Shown here: piece by piece, positions 1-7,610 of the stretch
Position numbering within the stretch: the stretch's first letter is position 1
Layout: every line of letters starts with the position of its first letter
Assembly: GCA_021819135.1 (NCBI GenBank)
Contig: JAKASE010000007.1
Coordinates: 28,973 to 92,972, forward strand
Direction of reading: 5' to 3'
Length of the DNA stretch: 64,000 bases
Source of the DNA: Thermoplasmata archaeon
GTDB taxonomy: Archaea > Thermoplasmatota > Thermoplasmata > Lutacidiplasmatales > UBA184
The notes under the pieces: generated by a model
Databases searched by the model: none
What the model saw: only the letters and a program-made list of their open reading frames with translations
Told to the model about the DNA's origin: nothing
Made by a program: the position numbers and the translations under genes

Positions 1-111
1 CTTCCGGGATGAGGCCGGCGCGGTCCCCGCCTCGGAGCCGGTCCCCGAGCCCGGCTGAGCGCCTCCGGGGACGGGGGACCCCCGATGCGGTCCTATTCCA
101 CGCCCGGGGTG

Positions 112-408
112 TCAATACCGCGGTTCGTAGAGCTCGACCCGTCCGCACCTCGGACAGATGTAGGCGTCCCAGAGGATCGGGCCGGTCGCCTCCTGGGGGA
201 TCGGAACGCGCCGGGGCACCCCGAGCGGGCTGCGGCAGTTCCCGCAGACCTGCGGAGGCGAGGGCGCAAGCTCCGGCTCCGGTGCCGGTCCGGGCGACGG
301 GGCCCCGGGAGGAGAGGGAGCCGGAGTGATCGGCAGGCGGCAGAACGGACAGATCCGCGTATGCGGGAGGAGGACCGTGCCGCAGTTCGGGCAGAACGCT
401 TCGGCCAT
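112..408 (-). CDS. double zinc-ribbon protein
   Basis: This 98-residue protein has two CxxC...CxxC zinc-ribbon units. The first is FCPNCG...ICPFCR near the N-terminus. The second is VCGNCR...ICPRCG in the C-terminal half. A Pro/Ala-rich linker of about 25 residues joins them. Small proteins of this kind often bind nucleic acid or other proteins, but the precise role is unknown. The ATG at 408 is preferred over an in-frame GTG at 429 because an A/T-rich box near 436-444 would place a leaderless transcript close to 408. The gene is divergent from the permease that follows. Confidence 0.75.
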   Translation of the reverse strand: MAEAFCPNCGTVLLPHTRICPFCRLPITPAPSPPGAPSPGPAPEPELAPSPPQVCGNCRSPLGVPRRVPIPQEATGPILWDAYICPRCGRVELYEPRY

Positions 409-500
409 CGAGGGAGACCGAAGGGACACGCGCCCCTAAGTCCTTCGCGACCCACGACGGCGCTATCGGAGGGGCCGGGTGTCGCCCCGCGGGCCTTTCC

Positions 501-1814
501 GTGCCGAACGCTCCCTCCGCGCCTCCGCCGTCTCCGTCCCTGCACCGGGCGATCCGGACCCGGCACGCGGTCGCGCTCTACGTGAGCTCCGTCCTCGGGA
601 GCGGGATCCTCGTCCTTCCGGGGCTGACCGCGCAGATCGCCGGCCCCGCGTCGCTGCTCGCGTGGGCGCTCCTCGCGGTCGCGAGCGTCCCGTTCGCGCT
701 GACGTTCGCCTCCCTCTCCGCCCGTCACCCCGAATCCGGCGGGGTCTACGGGTTCGCGCGGGAGGCGTTCGGGGGGACCGCGGCGCGGGTCACCGGCTGG
801 CTCTTCGCGCTCTGGGAGTTCACCGGCGCCCCGGCGGTCGCGCTGATCGCCGCCTCGTACCTCGGGTACGCCTTTCCGCTCGACCGGCCCGAGACGTTCC
901 TCCTCGGGTTCGGGATCCTCGTGGCGGCGTTCGCCATCAACTACCGCGGGATCTCCTTCTCGAGCAAGGTCCAGCTCGCGGTCATCGTGTCGATCATCGC
1001 GCTCCTCCTCGGGACGATCGCGCTCTCGGGGATGCGGGTACGCCCGGAGAACTTCGCGCCGTTCCTCCCGTACGGCCTCGTGCCGATCGGCACCGCCGCG
1101 GCGCTGATCTTCTGGTCGTTCCTCGGGTACGAGAACGTCTCCAACGTCGCCGAGGAGTTCGAGGACCCGGCCCGGGACTTCCCCCGGGCCGTCTACCTGA
1201 GCACCGCGCTCGTCGGGGGACTCTACTTCGCGGTCGCGTTCGTCACCGTCGGGACCGCGGCCTACGTCGCGGGAGGGAGCGTCGCCCCGTTCGCCGCGAT
1301 CCTCGGCAACGTCCTCGGACCGTTCGGCGCGATGGGCACCGCGGTCCTCGCCGTGTTCATCATCTTCGGGGTCGTGAACGCCTACACGGCGGGGATGTCC
1401 CGCGTCCTGTACGCGACCGCGCGGGACGGAGGACTCCCCCGGGGCCTCGCGCACCTCGACCCGGTGCGCCGGATCCCCGACCGGGCCCTCCTCGTCATGA
1501 TCGTCGGCGTGGGGATCGTCCTCACGGTGTACTACTTCGCGAACGTCAGCCTCACGTCGGCCCTCCTGGTCTCGAGCGGCGCGGCGATCGCGGTCTACAT
1601 CCTCGGCTCGGCGGCGGGCGTGCGCCTCCGGCCGGTCGTCGGTCGGTCGGGACGGCCGAACCGGTGGCTCGCGGGGATCTCGCTCGCGATCTCGATCGGG
1701 GTCCTTCCGTTCATCGGCCCCCTCGCGCTCGTGAGCCTCGCGGTCGTCCTCGCCGCGATCGCGTACGCCTATCTCGATCGGCGTCGGTCCGGGGCACGCG
1801 CGCCGGGTCGATGA
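501..1814 (+). CDS. APC-superfamily amino acid permease
   Basis: The protein has 437 residues and about 12 hydrophobic segments, the usual size for an APC-superfamily amino acid/polyamine transporter in the cytoplasmic membrane. Near the N-terminus is the TM1-type signature GSGILVLPG, where the unwound glycine-rich stretch binds the substrate amine. A GGVYGFAREAFG stretch follows, typical of TM2-3. It is probably a proton-coupled amino acid importer or exchanger, but the substrate cannot be read from sequence. The start is a GTG about 30 bases after a GGAGG-like stretch. It is transcribed divergently from the zinc-ribbon gene. Confidence 0.85.
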   Translation: MPNAPSAPPPSPSLHRAIRTRHAVALYVSSVLGSGILVLPGLTAQIAGPASLLAWALLAVASVPFALTFASLSARHPESGGVYGFAREAFGGTAARVTGWLFALWEFTGAPAVALIAASYLGYAFPLDRPETFLLGFGILVAAFAINYRGISFSSKVQLAVIVSIIALLLGTIALSGMRVRPENFAPFLPYGLVPIGTAAALIFWSFLGYENVSNVAEEFEDPARDFPRAVYLSTALVGGLYFAVAFVTVGTAAYVAGGSVAPFAAILGNVLGPFGAMGTAVLAVFIIFGVVNAYTAGMSRVLYATARDGGLPRGLAHLDPVRRIPDRALLVMIVGVGIVLTVYYFANVSLTSALLVSSGAAIAVYILGSAAGVRLRPVVGRSGRPNRWLAGISLAISIGVLPFIGPLALVSLAVVLAAIAYAYLDRRRSGARAPGR

Positions 1815-1863
1815 ACCGGCTCGGCCGGTGCCCCGCTACGCGTTCCGCCCCGGCCCGTCCCGG

Positions 1864-2568
1864 TCACGGCGCGGAGGATCCCGTCCCTCGGGCGCCGGGC
1901 CGGTCGTACCGGACGAACGGGCCCTCCATGTACTCGAGGACCTTCTCCCGACCGAACTCCCGTCCGAGATCGAAGGCGAGGCGGAGCGCGTCGTCGCGCT
2001 CCGGGTCGGTGGGAGGCGGCAACGCCGCCACGGTGGTCGTGATCGGGGTCGCGTGCCGGTCGATGCACACGAGGACCCCCTCGAGCGAGGGGAAGGCGAG
2101 CTGGAAGAGCCGGACCTGGAGCGCGACGTCCGGCGGCGGGGGGATCGCGAGGTAGCTCTTGAGCTCGTAGAAGCGGCTTCGGCCGTCCCAGAAGTCCGGT
2201 TGCGCGTAGACCCCCACCTCGCCGCCGATGACGATGACCCGCGACTTCGGCCGGGTGAGCCCGAAGATCGCGCTGCGGCGATAGGCCTGCACCACGTCGC
2301 GGACCCGGGCGAGGATGCGTTCCCGCTCCGCCGAGGGGAGCTCCACCGCGGCCTCGGCGAGCGCTTCGCCGAGGAGCGCCCCCGCGTGGGCGAGCGCGGC
2401 GGTCTGCGTCGGCCGTCGACCGAGGCGCGCTTCGTAGCCGACCTGGGCGAGGGTCCCGTCGATCGCCTTCCCGACCGCCATCGCGACCTGGTCCGCCTCG
2501 GTCGGGGGAGGACGGGGGAACGTCCGCTGGACGACCTCGTGGGTCGCGAGCGTGCGGAGGACGGTCAT
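1864..2568 (-). CDS. PD-(D/E)XK (RecB/Cas4-like) nuclease-fold protein
   Basis: The protein has 234 residues. A PD-(D/E)XK catalytic core is visible: P124-D125 followed by E135-L-K137 (YELKSYL), then a helix with a conserved-type Gln (Q151 in ALQVRLFQLA) as in RecB/Cas4-like nucleases. No four-cysteine iron-sulfur cluster is present, so it is not a standard Cas4, and no CRISPR genes lie nearby. The role is unknown; DNA repair or end processing is the natural guess. An A/T-rich box near 2590-2600 on this strand suits a leaderless start at the ATG at 2568. It is divergent from thioredoxin. Confidence 0.6.
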   Translation of the reverse strand: MTVLRTLATHEVVQRTFPRPPPTEADQVAMAVGKAIDGTLAQVGYEARLGRRPTQTAALAHAGALLGEALAEAAVELPSAERERILARVRDVVQAYRRSAIFGLTRPKSRVIVIGGEVGVYAQPDFWDGRSRFYELKSYLAIPPPPDVALQVRLFQLAFPSLEGVLVCIDRHATPITTTVAALPPPTDPERDDALRLAFDLGREFGREKVLEYMEGPFVRYDRPGARGTGSSAP

Positions 2569-2724
2569 CCCGAGGGCACGAGGCCTCGGGGGCTATCGAA
2601 TTTCCGCCGGCTCCCTCCCGGTCGCCGTCCGGGTCGGTCGGCCGAGGGGAGGTCGCCCCGGGTCGACGGTGCGCCCAAGTACTCCGGTGGCACCCGGGGG
2701 CCGCGACCGGGAGGAAACGGCATC

Positions 2725-3150
2725 ATGGGTTGGTTCTCGAGCCTGCGGAAGCGCGAGGAGGAGGCCCCGCCGGCTTCGGCGGAGCCGGCTCCGGCACCGG
2801 CCCGGGCCCGTCGGTCGGGCGGCGCGCCGGACCGTCTCACGTCGCTCAACTTCGACCGGTACCTCCGGGAGCACCCCCGGGTCGTGGTCGACGTCTGGGC
2901 TCCCTGGTGCGTCCCGTGCCGGGCGTTCGCGCCTACGTTCCAGGCGGCCGCCTCCGAGTGGGGGGAGTGGGTCGGGTTCGGGAAGGTCCATGCCGACCAC
3001 GAGCCGTCGCTCGTCGCCCGCTTCTCGATCCGGTCGATCCCGTCGCTCCTGTTCTTCCGCGATGGCGAGCTCGTGCGCTCCGAGACGGGGGTCATCTCGG
3101 CCGACCGCCTCGAAAAGCACCTTCACAAGGTATTCCGGGACCTCCCCTGA
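2725..3150 (+). CDS. thioredoxin
   Basis: This 141-residue protein has a thioredoxin fold in residues about 40-141 after a charged, Ala/Pro-rich N-terminal linker. The redox site is WAPWCVPC, that is C-V-P-C rather than the usual C-G-P-C. The cis-proline loop is visible as SIPSLLFF. It should reduce disulfides in cytoplasmic proteins. The ATG at 2725 is chosen because a GGGAGG ribosome-binding site lies about 10 bases upstream and the in-frame sequence before it looks non-coding. Confidence 0.9.
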   Translation: MGWFSSLRKREEEAPPASAEPAPAPARARRSGGAPDRLTSLNFDRYLREHPRVVVDVWAPWCVPCRAFAPTFQAAASEWGEWVGFGKVHADHEPSLVARFSIRSIPSLLFFRDGELVRSETGVISADRLEKHLHKVFRDLP

Positions 3151-3220
3151 GGGTCCCGCCGGACCGGCGCGCCGCGCGCGGGGCCGGCTCGCGTCCCGGC
3201 GTCGGACGGCGATCGATGAT

Positions 3221-4432
3221 CTACACGACCGCGATCACGCCGCAGAGCACGACCGAGAAGAGGCTCGCCCAGTACGCCCACCGCCAGAACCCGCGGGAGG
3301 CCCTCCTCCCCATGATCCGCGCGTCGGAGGCGATGCGCCCGACGAGGACCCCGGGCGCGATGAGGATGAAGACGAGCGCGACCATCATCAGCAGGACGAG
3401 CGAGAGCGGGTGGGGGTAGAGGAACGGGACCACGACCGCCGGGATGCTCTCGACCGCGTACAGCCAGACCGCCCGCTTCCGCGGGAGCCCGACCGCTTCG
3501 ACGACCCCCCAGGCGCTCCCGAGCGAGATCACGACCAGCGCGAGGAACGCCGCGGCGACGAGCCCGATCGCGAACGCGTACGGAAGGAGCGCGCCGCCGA
3601 CCGTCGCGAGGGCGGCGGCGACCCCGCTCGTCGTGAAGAGGTTCGCCGACCCCGGCATCCCGGCGCCGAGCATCAGGAAGGCGACCATCAATAGCTCGCT
3701 GACGACCGCCCCGACCAGCGTCTCGATCCGGACGCTGCGGACGGTCGACCCGTCCTTCTCGGCGGTCGCCGACGACTGGAAGAACAGCATGAACGGCATC
3801 ACGACCGCCCCGGCGTTCGCGGCGAGCAGGAAGAGGAACGAGGGATCGGTCGAGAAGTAGACCGGGCTGTACGGAAGCACGCCGCGCATCATCAGGGCGG
3901 CGCCGACCGTGAGGATGAACACCGCCGAGACCCCGAGGAGGACCCGCTCGGCCCAGACGTACTTCCCGCGGGCGATCAGCCCGACGTGGAAGACGAACGC
4001 CGTGGGCAGGCTGAGGTAGAGCGGCACGCCGAAGATGCCGAGCGCGAGCCCGATCGCCGCGTACTCGGCGATGTAGCTCGCGACGTCCGCGACCGCGACC
4101 GGCAGCGAGAGCGCGAGGCTCGCCCGCGGGGAGAGGTTCTCCCGGACGAGCTCCCCGAGCCCCTTGCCCGTGACCGCGCCGATCCGCCCGGCGGCCTCCT
4201 GGACGAAGAAGAGGGGCACGATCAGGAGGAGGAGGAACCAGACGAGGTCGTAGCGGTAGGCGACGCCGGACTCTAGACCGGTCAGGATGCTGGCCGCGTC
4301 GACGTCCGCGATCATCACGAGCCAGGCCGGGCCCCAGGTTCGCCACCAGGGGCGGGCCGTCCGATGGGTCGTCGCCGAACGCGTCGGCGACGCGATCTCG
4401 GGGTATCCGGGGACCTCGCGCGTGGCGACCAT
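3221..4432 (-). CDS. NRAMP-family divalent metal transporter, divergent metal site
   Basis: This 403-residue, about 11-TM protein belongs to the NRAMP/MntH family, which co-transports Mn2+, Fe2+ or related ions with protons. Both signature segments are altered. The TM1 motif usually DPGN reads D43-V-D45-A. The TM6 motif usually MPHN reads M212-P-F-M215. The metal-binding methionine position is kept but Asn and His are lost, so the substrate may differ from Mn/Fe. It has its own promoter: a TATA-like box near 4488-4497 and an operator-like palindrome at 4506-4537. It lies downstream of the ZIP gene on the same strand. Confidence 0.8.
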   Translation of the reverse strand: MVATREVPGYPEIASPTRSATTHRTARPWWRTWGPAWLVMIADVDAASILTGLESGVAYRYDLVWFLLLLIVPLFFVQEAAGRIGAVTGKGLGELVRENLSPRASLALSLPVAVADVASYIAEYAAIGLALGIFGVPLYLSLPTAFVFHVGLIARGKYVWAERVLLGVSAVFILTVGAALMMRGVLPYSPVYFSTDPSFLFLLAANAGAVVMPFMLFFQSSATAEKDGSTVRSVRIETLVGAVVSELLMVAFLMLGAGMPGSANLFTTSGVAAALATVGGALLPYAFAIGLVAAAFLALVVISLGSAWGVVEAVGLPRKRAVWLYAVESIPAVVVPFLYPHPLSLVLLMMVALVFILIAPGVLVGRIASDARIMGRRASRGFWRWAYWASLFSVVLCGVIAVV

Positions 4433-4487
4433 GACCGAGAGAGCGGGGCCGGGAGACCCGACCCCGCCCGGCCGACGCGGAAGGGGG

Positions 4488-4497
4488 TGGATAAACC
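4488..4497 (-). promoter_or_regulatory. TATA-like box of the NRAMP gene
   Basis: The minus strand reads GGTTTATCC here, an archaeal TATA-like element about 60 bases before the NRAMP ATG. It stands out in very GC-rich DNA and sits directly beside the palindromic site at 4506-4537. Confidence 0.45.
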
Positions 4498-4505
4498 CAC
4501 CGTCC

Positions 4506-4537
4506 GTGACAGTTCACCCAACTAATTCACAGTGTGA
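4506..4537. promoter_or_regulatory. putative metal-responsive operator A
   Basis: The segment holds a perfect inverted repeat TCACA-G-TGTGA (4527-4537), readable as TTCAC-N3-GTGA. It is preceded by a second GTGA-N4-TCAC arrangement (4506-4516). The same TTCAC-N3-GTGA core occurs at 5454-5466, in the shared promoter of the ZIP transporter and the HTH-ferritin regulator. The site lies just upstream of the NRAMP TATA box, where a regulator could affect initiation. The regulator is inferred, not shown. Confidence 0.55.
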
Positions 4538-4608
4538 CCATCCCGGCCGGGGTCCGGTTCCGGGCGCCTCCCGTGCTGGTTCCCCGGTCCCCCCCTCGTG
4601 GCGAGGGT

Positions 4609-5379
4609 TCACAGGGCGTTCACGACGAGCCCGAGAACGAACCCGAGGCCGATCCCGACGTAGGTCAGCCGGGTCCTGAGCGCGCTCTCGACCGCGTCGG
4701 CGGCCGGCCGGAAAGCGACCCGGAACATCGGGATGATCGCGTAGAGGCAGGTCCCGATCGCGAGGGCATCGAACCCGACCGTGAGGGCGTTCGAGGTCCA
4801 GTAGTACCCGACGCCCGCCCCGAGGACCGTGGGCGCCCCGCCGAGGAGGAAGTATGCCGAGAACAGGCCGGCCCGCCGCTCGGGCGTGCCGAGGAGCGGC
4901 CCCGCGATCGGGAACCCCTCCGTGACGTTCTGCAGGAAGAAGCCGGCAAAGAGGACCGCGAGGAGCCCAGAGAGGCCGGCCGCCCAGCTGGCCCCGAGCA
5001 CCATCCCCTCCGTCAGGTTCTGGAACCCGATCGCGAGGGCGACGACGAGCGCGGTCGTGGTCGCCGAGACCTCCCCCGGTCCCCGCGTGCCCCGGCTCGC
5101 ATGCTCGAGAGAGAACAGGACGAAGAACGCGCCCAGGACCCCGACCACGAAGATCGCCATGAGCGACGGGTCGGCCACGAACGCGCCGCCCGGGTACAGG
5201 ATCGCGCTGACGTTCCCCCAGACGTCCGCGAGGAGGAAGATCAGGATCCCGATCGCGGCCGCGCTGAGCAGGTTGACGAGCCGGGCCGTCCGGCTCCGGC
5301 GGAGCACGAGCGGGAGCGACAGGAAGATCGCGAGGCCCATGACGGTCGCGAGCCCGATGAGTTCGGCGAAGTGCGCCAC
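4609..5379 (-). CDS. ZIP-family metal transporter, His-to-Gln variant
   Basis: This 256-residue, 8-TM protein has the ZIP (ZupT/GufA-like) layout. The two metal-binding helices carry Q120-N-L-T-E124-G and Q150-N-V-T-E154-G, where the family usually has a His at the first position of each. Loss of both histidines suggests altered metal choice or affinity. ZIP proteins move Zn2+, Fe2+ or Mn2+ into the cytoplasm. The promoter has a TATA-like box at 5413-5425 and operator B upstream. The NRAMP gene follows 176 bases downstream with its own promoter. Confidence 0.8.
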   Translation of the reverse strand: MAHFAELIGLATVMGLAIFLSLPLVLRRSRTARLVNLLSAAAIGILIFLLADVWGNVSAILYPGGAFVADPSLMAIFVVGVLGAFFVLFSLEHASRGTRGPGEVSATTTALVVALAIGFQNLTEGMVLGASWAAGLSGLLAVLFAGFFLQNVTEGFPIAGPLLGTPERRAGLFSAYFLLGGAPTVLGAGVGYYWTSNALTVGFDALAIGTCLYAIIPMFRVAFRPAADAVESALRTRLTYVGIGLGFVLGLVVNAL

Positions 5380-5412
5380 GTTCGTCCCGTCCGAATTTGC
5401 CTACCTAGAGGT

Positions 5413-5425
5413 GAGTATTTAATTG
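5413..5425 (-). promoter_or_regulatory. TATA box of the ZIP gene
   Basis: The minus strand reads AATTAAATACTC, an A/T-rich island about 40 bases upstream of the ZIP ATG, giving a predicted short leader. The palindromic operator B lies directly upstream of it. Confidence 0.55.
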
Positions 5426-5433
5426 CACCCTTT

Positions 5434-5466
5434 GTGATGCCTATGTGTAATAGTTCACACAGTGAA
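5434..5466. promoter_or_regulatory. putative metal-responsive operator B (divergent promoter)
   Basis: The segment contains TTCAC-ACA-GTGAA (5454-5466), an overlapping TGTG-N8-CACA repeat (5444-5459) and a further GTGA half-site at 5434. The core matches operator A before the NRAMP gene. It sits between the ZIP gene and the divergent HTH-ferritin gene. It abuts a rightward TATA-like element (TTTAGATA, about 5467-5474), so one bound regulator could control both directions. Confidence 0.55.
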
Positions 5467-5500
5467 TTTAGATACCCGCCGACCTTGCTCACGGTGCGAT

Positions 5501-6277
5501 ATGCCCGCGAAGCCGGGGACCACGGTCACCTGGGTGCACCTACTGCAAGCGCTCGCCGCCCGCGAAGGGGTCGAACAGCTCGGACTTTCCTCCCGACGGA
5601 TGGCCGGCCTCCTCGGACTGGCCCCGTCGGCCGTCTCTCAGTACCTATCGGGGAAGCGCGTCGAGCAGGGGTTCCTCTCCTTCGCGGCCGACCCGCGGGC
5701 CCGCGAGATCGCGCGCCACACGGTCGAGGCCCTGATCGAATCCCAGGAGGCGGGCCGTCCTCCGACCCGCCCGCTCCTCGAAGGCGCCGCGGCGCTCTCG
5801 GAACTGCCGGGAGAGTGGCCCGGTCCCGCGGAGCACGGGGCGCACGGCCTCGCCCCGGTACCGGGCCGGGGGGCCTCGCCCGAGCTCCGCCAGCTCGCCC
5901 GGTGGATGCGCCACCGGGTCAAGGCCGAGCAGGTCGCGGTCGCCCAGTGCATGCGCCTCGCCCAGCGGGCCCGCGACGAGCTCACCCGTTCGCTCCTCCG
6001 CCAGATCGCCTCCGACAGCCTGCGGCACGCCGAGATCGTCTCCTCCCTCGCCTCGTACATCGACCGGGGGGTGTCGGGGGCGTTCGCCTCCGGCATCACC
6101 CGCAAGGAGGTCGAGGCGCTGATCGAGGGGGAGCGGAGGGCGGAGGCCCAGGCCGACGCGGCCCCGGGTCGCCAGCTCCACGGGACGATGGCGATCCTCG
6201 TCGCGAGCATGGAGGCCGACGAGCGCAAGCACACCGAGCTCCTGCGCGGCCTTCTCCAGTCCGGGTTCCGCGGCTGA
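5501..6277 (+). CDS. HTH regulator fused to a ferritin-like domain
   Basis: The protein has 258 residues in two parts. Residues about 12-55 form an XRE-like helix-turn-helix (RRMAGLLGLAPSAVSQYL). Residues about 125-255 form a four-helix ferritin/rubrerythrin-like bundle with candidate di-metal ligands: E143 on the first helix, a DSLRH stretch ending at H176, Glu residues at 203-211, and E241-R-K-H244 as an ExxH motif. A DNA-binding domain joined to a metal-binding bundle beside two metal transporters suggests an iron or manganese sensor or storage-linked regulator. A TATA-like box about 30 bases before the ATG at 5501 indicates a leaderless start; an in-frame GTG at 5462 lies inside operator B. 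Confidence 0.65.
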   Translation: MPAKPGTTVTWVHLLQALAAREGVEQLGLSSRRMAGLLGLAPSAVSQYLSGKRVEQGFLSFAADPRAREIARHTVEALIESQEAGRPPTRPLLEGAAALSELPGEWPGPAEHGAHGLAPVPGRGASPELRQLARWMRHRVKAEQVAVAQCMRLAQRARDELTRSLLRQIASDSLRHAEIVSSLASYIDRGVSGAFASGITRKEVEALIEGERRAEAQADAAPGRQLHGTMAILVASMEADERKHTELLRGLLQSGFRG

Positions 6278-6350
6278 GCGTCGCCGGCCGGTACGGGCCC
6301 GGAGCGGGGACGGATGGCCCGGCGAGCGGGTCCGGATCGAAGGCCCGGGC

Positions 6351-6710
6351 TCAGTGGACCGTGGAAAGCTTCGCGGCGGGTCCGCTCGCGAGCTGCTCGA
6401 CCGCCGGGCGCGCGGGCCCGGAGGCGAGGGTCAGTCGAACGCCCAGCCGCTCGAGCATGCGACGCATATCCGGGCCGGCCCCCGACGCGACGATCTCGTT
6501 CGCCCCGCGGTCGCGGACGAACTTCGCGACCCGCGCGTGATGGGACCCCTCGTTCTCGAGCTCGTGCGCCTCCCCCCACTTCACCTCGATGACGTCCCAG
6601 GGGCCCACGACCCCGTTCTCGATCGACGTGAGGGCGACGCGGTGCGCTCGTCCGAGGCCGGAGAGATGGTCGTTCGGGTCCATCGCGACGAGGAGGGTGC
6701 GGGCGGACAT
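6351..6710 (-). CDS. NifX/NafY-like dinitrogenase cofactor-domain protein
   Basis: This 119-residue protein resembles the small NifX/NafY/MTH1175-type domain that binds iron-molybdenum cofactor precursors or other iron-sulfur clusters. The N-terminal strand (LLVAMDPNDHLSGLGRA) matches the family opening. An ALTSIENGVVG stretch and a C-terminal glycine-rich turn (IVASGAGPDMRRML) follow. No nitrogenase genes are nearby. Stand-alone versions in archaea have no firm role; iron-sulfur handling is possible and would suit the adjoining metal locus. The ATG at 6710 is the first start that fits the fold. Confidence 0.65.
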   Translation of the reverse strand: MSARTLLVAMDPNDHLSGLGRAHRVALTSIENGVVGPWDVIEVKWGEAHELENEGSHHARVAKFVRDRGANEIVASGAGPDMRRMLERLGVRLTLASGPARPAVEQLASGPAAKLSTVH

Positions 6711-6866
6711 GGCCCCACCAGCCGATCGCCCCCCAAAAGGGTGGTGGACCGGCCCCGGGAGACGTCCGCGAGGAGCGCGGGGGGCCGACGGGAGGAGAAC
6801 CGCGAGAAACCGTTCCGGCGTGTTGAAATCCTCGGTCGGATATCCCGGCCGCGGAGGACAGCTACG

Positions 6867-7103
6867 ATGACGGAAGGGACCGAGGAGATCAGCAAGGGGT
6901 TGGTGGAGGGGATCATCGAGGCGCTCTCGAACAAGCACAGCCAGATGGACCTCCGGCTGCAGGGCCTGACGCTCAGCATCGGCGACAGTCGATTCGCGAT
7001 GAAGCTCTCCGGCACCGTGAGCGTCGCGATCCACATGCGGGAGATGTCGGACGCCGAGCGGGACGCGCACGCGTCGGCGACCGTCGCGAAGCTCCAGTCC
7101 TGA
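6867..7103 (+). CDS. small acidic conserved-type protein, unknown function
   Basis: I do not recognise this 78-residue protein. The N-terminal third is an acidic amphipathic helix (TEEISKGLVEGIIEAL). The middle alternates hydrophobic residues (LRLQGLTLSIG, AMKLSGTVSVAIHM) as two or three beta strands. The C-terminus is a short Ala-rich helix. Amino-acid use is balanced, unlike that of shadow frames, which supports a real gene. It is convergent with the next minus-strand gene, only 6 bases away. Confidence 0.5.
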   Translation: MTEGTEEISKGLVEGIIEALSNKHSQMDLRLQGLTLSIGDSRFAMKLSGTVSVAIHMREMSDAERDAHASATVAKLQS

Positions 7104-7109
7104 ACGGAC

Positions 7110-7457
7110 CTACAGGAGCCGCCGCAGCTTCCGAAGCGCGGCCAGGCTGACGTGGACGTGTCCCGTCAGCGTGCTCACCCCGCGCCCGAGCCGGACGAGG
7201 TCGTCCGGTCCGTCCCTCAAGCGGACCTCCCAGCCGGCCCGGGCGAGGGCGGAAGGGATCCCCCGCACCTCCCAGAGCTGGACCCGCTCCTCGGCGAAGA
7301 AGGCGTGCATCGACCGGTCCCTCTCGAGGAGCCGGTCGACCTGGACCGTCACGTCCCGGTGGTCAGCGTCGACGACCACGAACGGGTCCCCGTCGATCGT
7401 CGCTTCGAGCGACCCTCCCGAGATCCGTTCCAGGCTCTCGGCGAACGCACGGCTCAT
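7110..7457 (-). CDS. hypothetical protein
   Basis: This 115-residue protein of unknown family has an N-terminal alpha/beta part ([20 protein letters not shown]) and a C-terminal helix rich in Leu, Arg and Lys. No catalytic motif is evident. The start at the ATG at 7457 fits a TATA-like ATAGATAT segment at 7533-7545 shared with the divergent reductase gene; in-frame starts further upstream overlap that promoter. It is convergent with the small gene ending at 7103. Confidence 0.5.
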   Translation of the reverse strand: MSRAFAESLERISGGSLEATIDGDPFVVVDADHRDVTVQVDRLLERDRSMHAFFAEERVQLWEVRGIPSALARAGWEVRLRDGPDDLVRLGRGVSTLTGHVHVSLAALRKLRRLL

Positions 7458-7610
7458 GCTGCGGGCCGACACCGACCGGACCTTCCGACCTCGCGCAGGG
7501 ACCGAGGTCCTCCCCGGCGCAAGGGGGTCCGGAGGATATCTATCCTCCATGGGACGCTGCCGGGGTCCCGGGCCGGCAAGCCCGAAGTATCCTCGCGCGT
7601 TCACCCGGCC

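Noticed and set aside
93..1454. Long Arg/Asp/Glu-rich frame antisense to the permease
   Set aside because: Composition is typical of the complement of GC-rich coding DNA; the permease on the plus strand has clear membrane segments and family motifs.
1864..2568. Cas4 nuclease
   Set aside because: It has the PD-(D/E)XK core but lacks the cluster cysteines, and there are no cas genes or arrays in the window.
4534..6540. 668-residue plus-strand frame across the ZIP and HTH-ferritin genes
   Set aside because: Very rich in Arg, Glu, Pro and Asp, without domains; it is a shadow of real genes in other frames.
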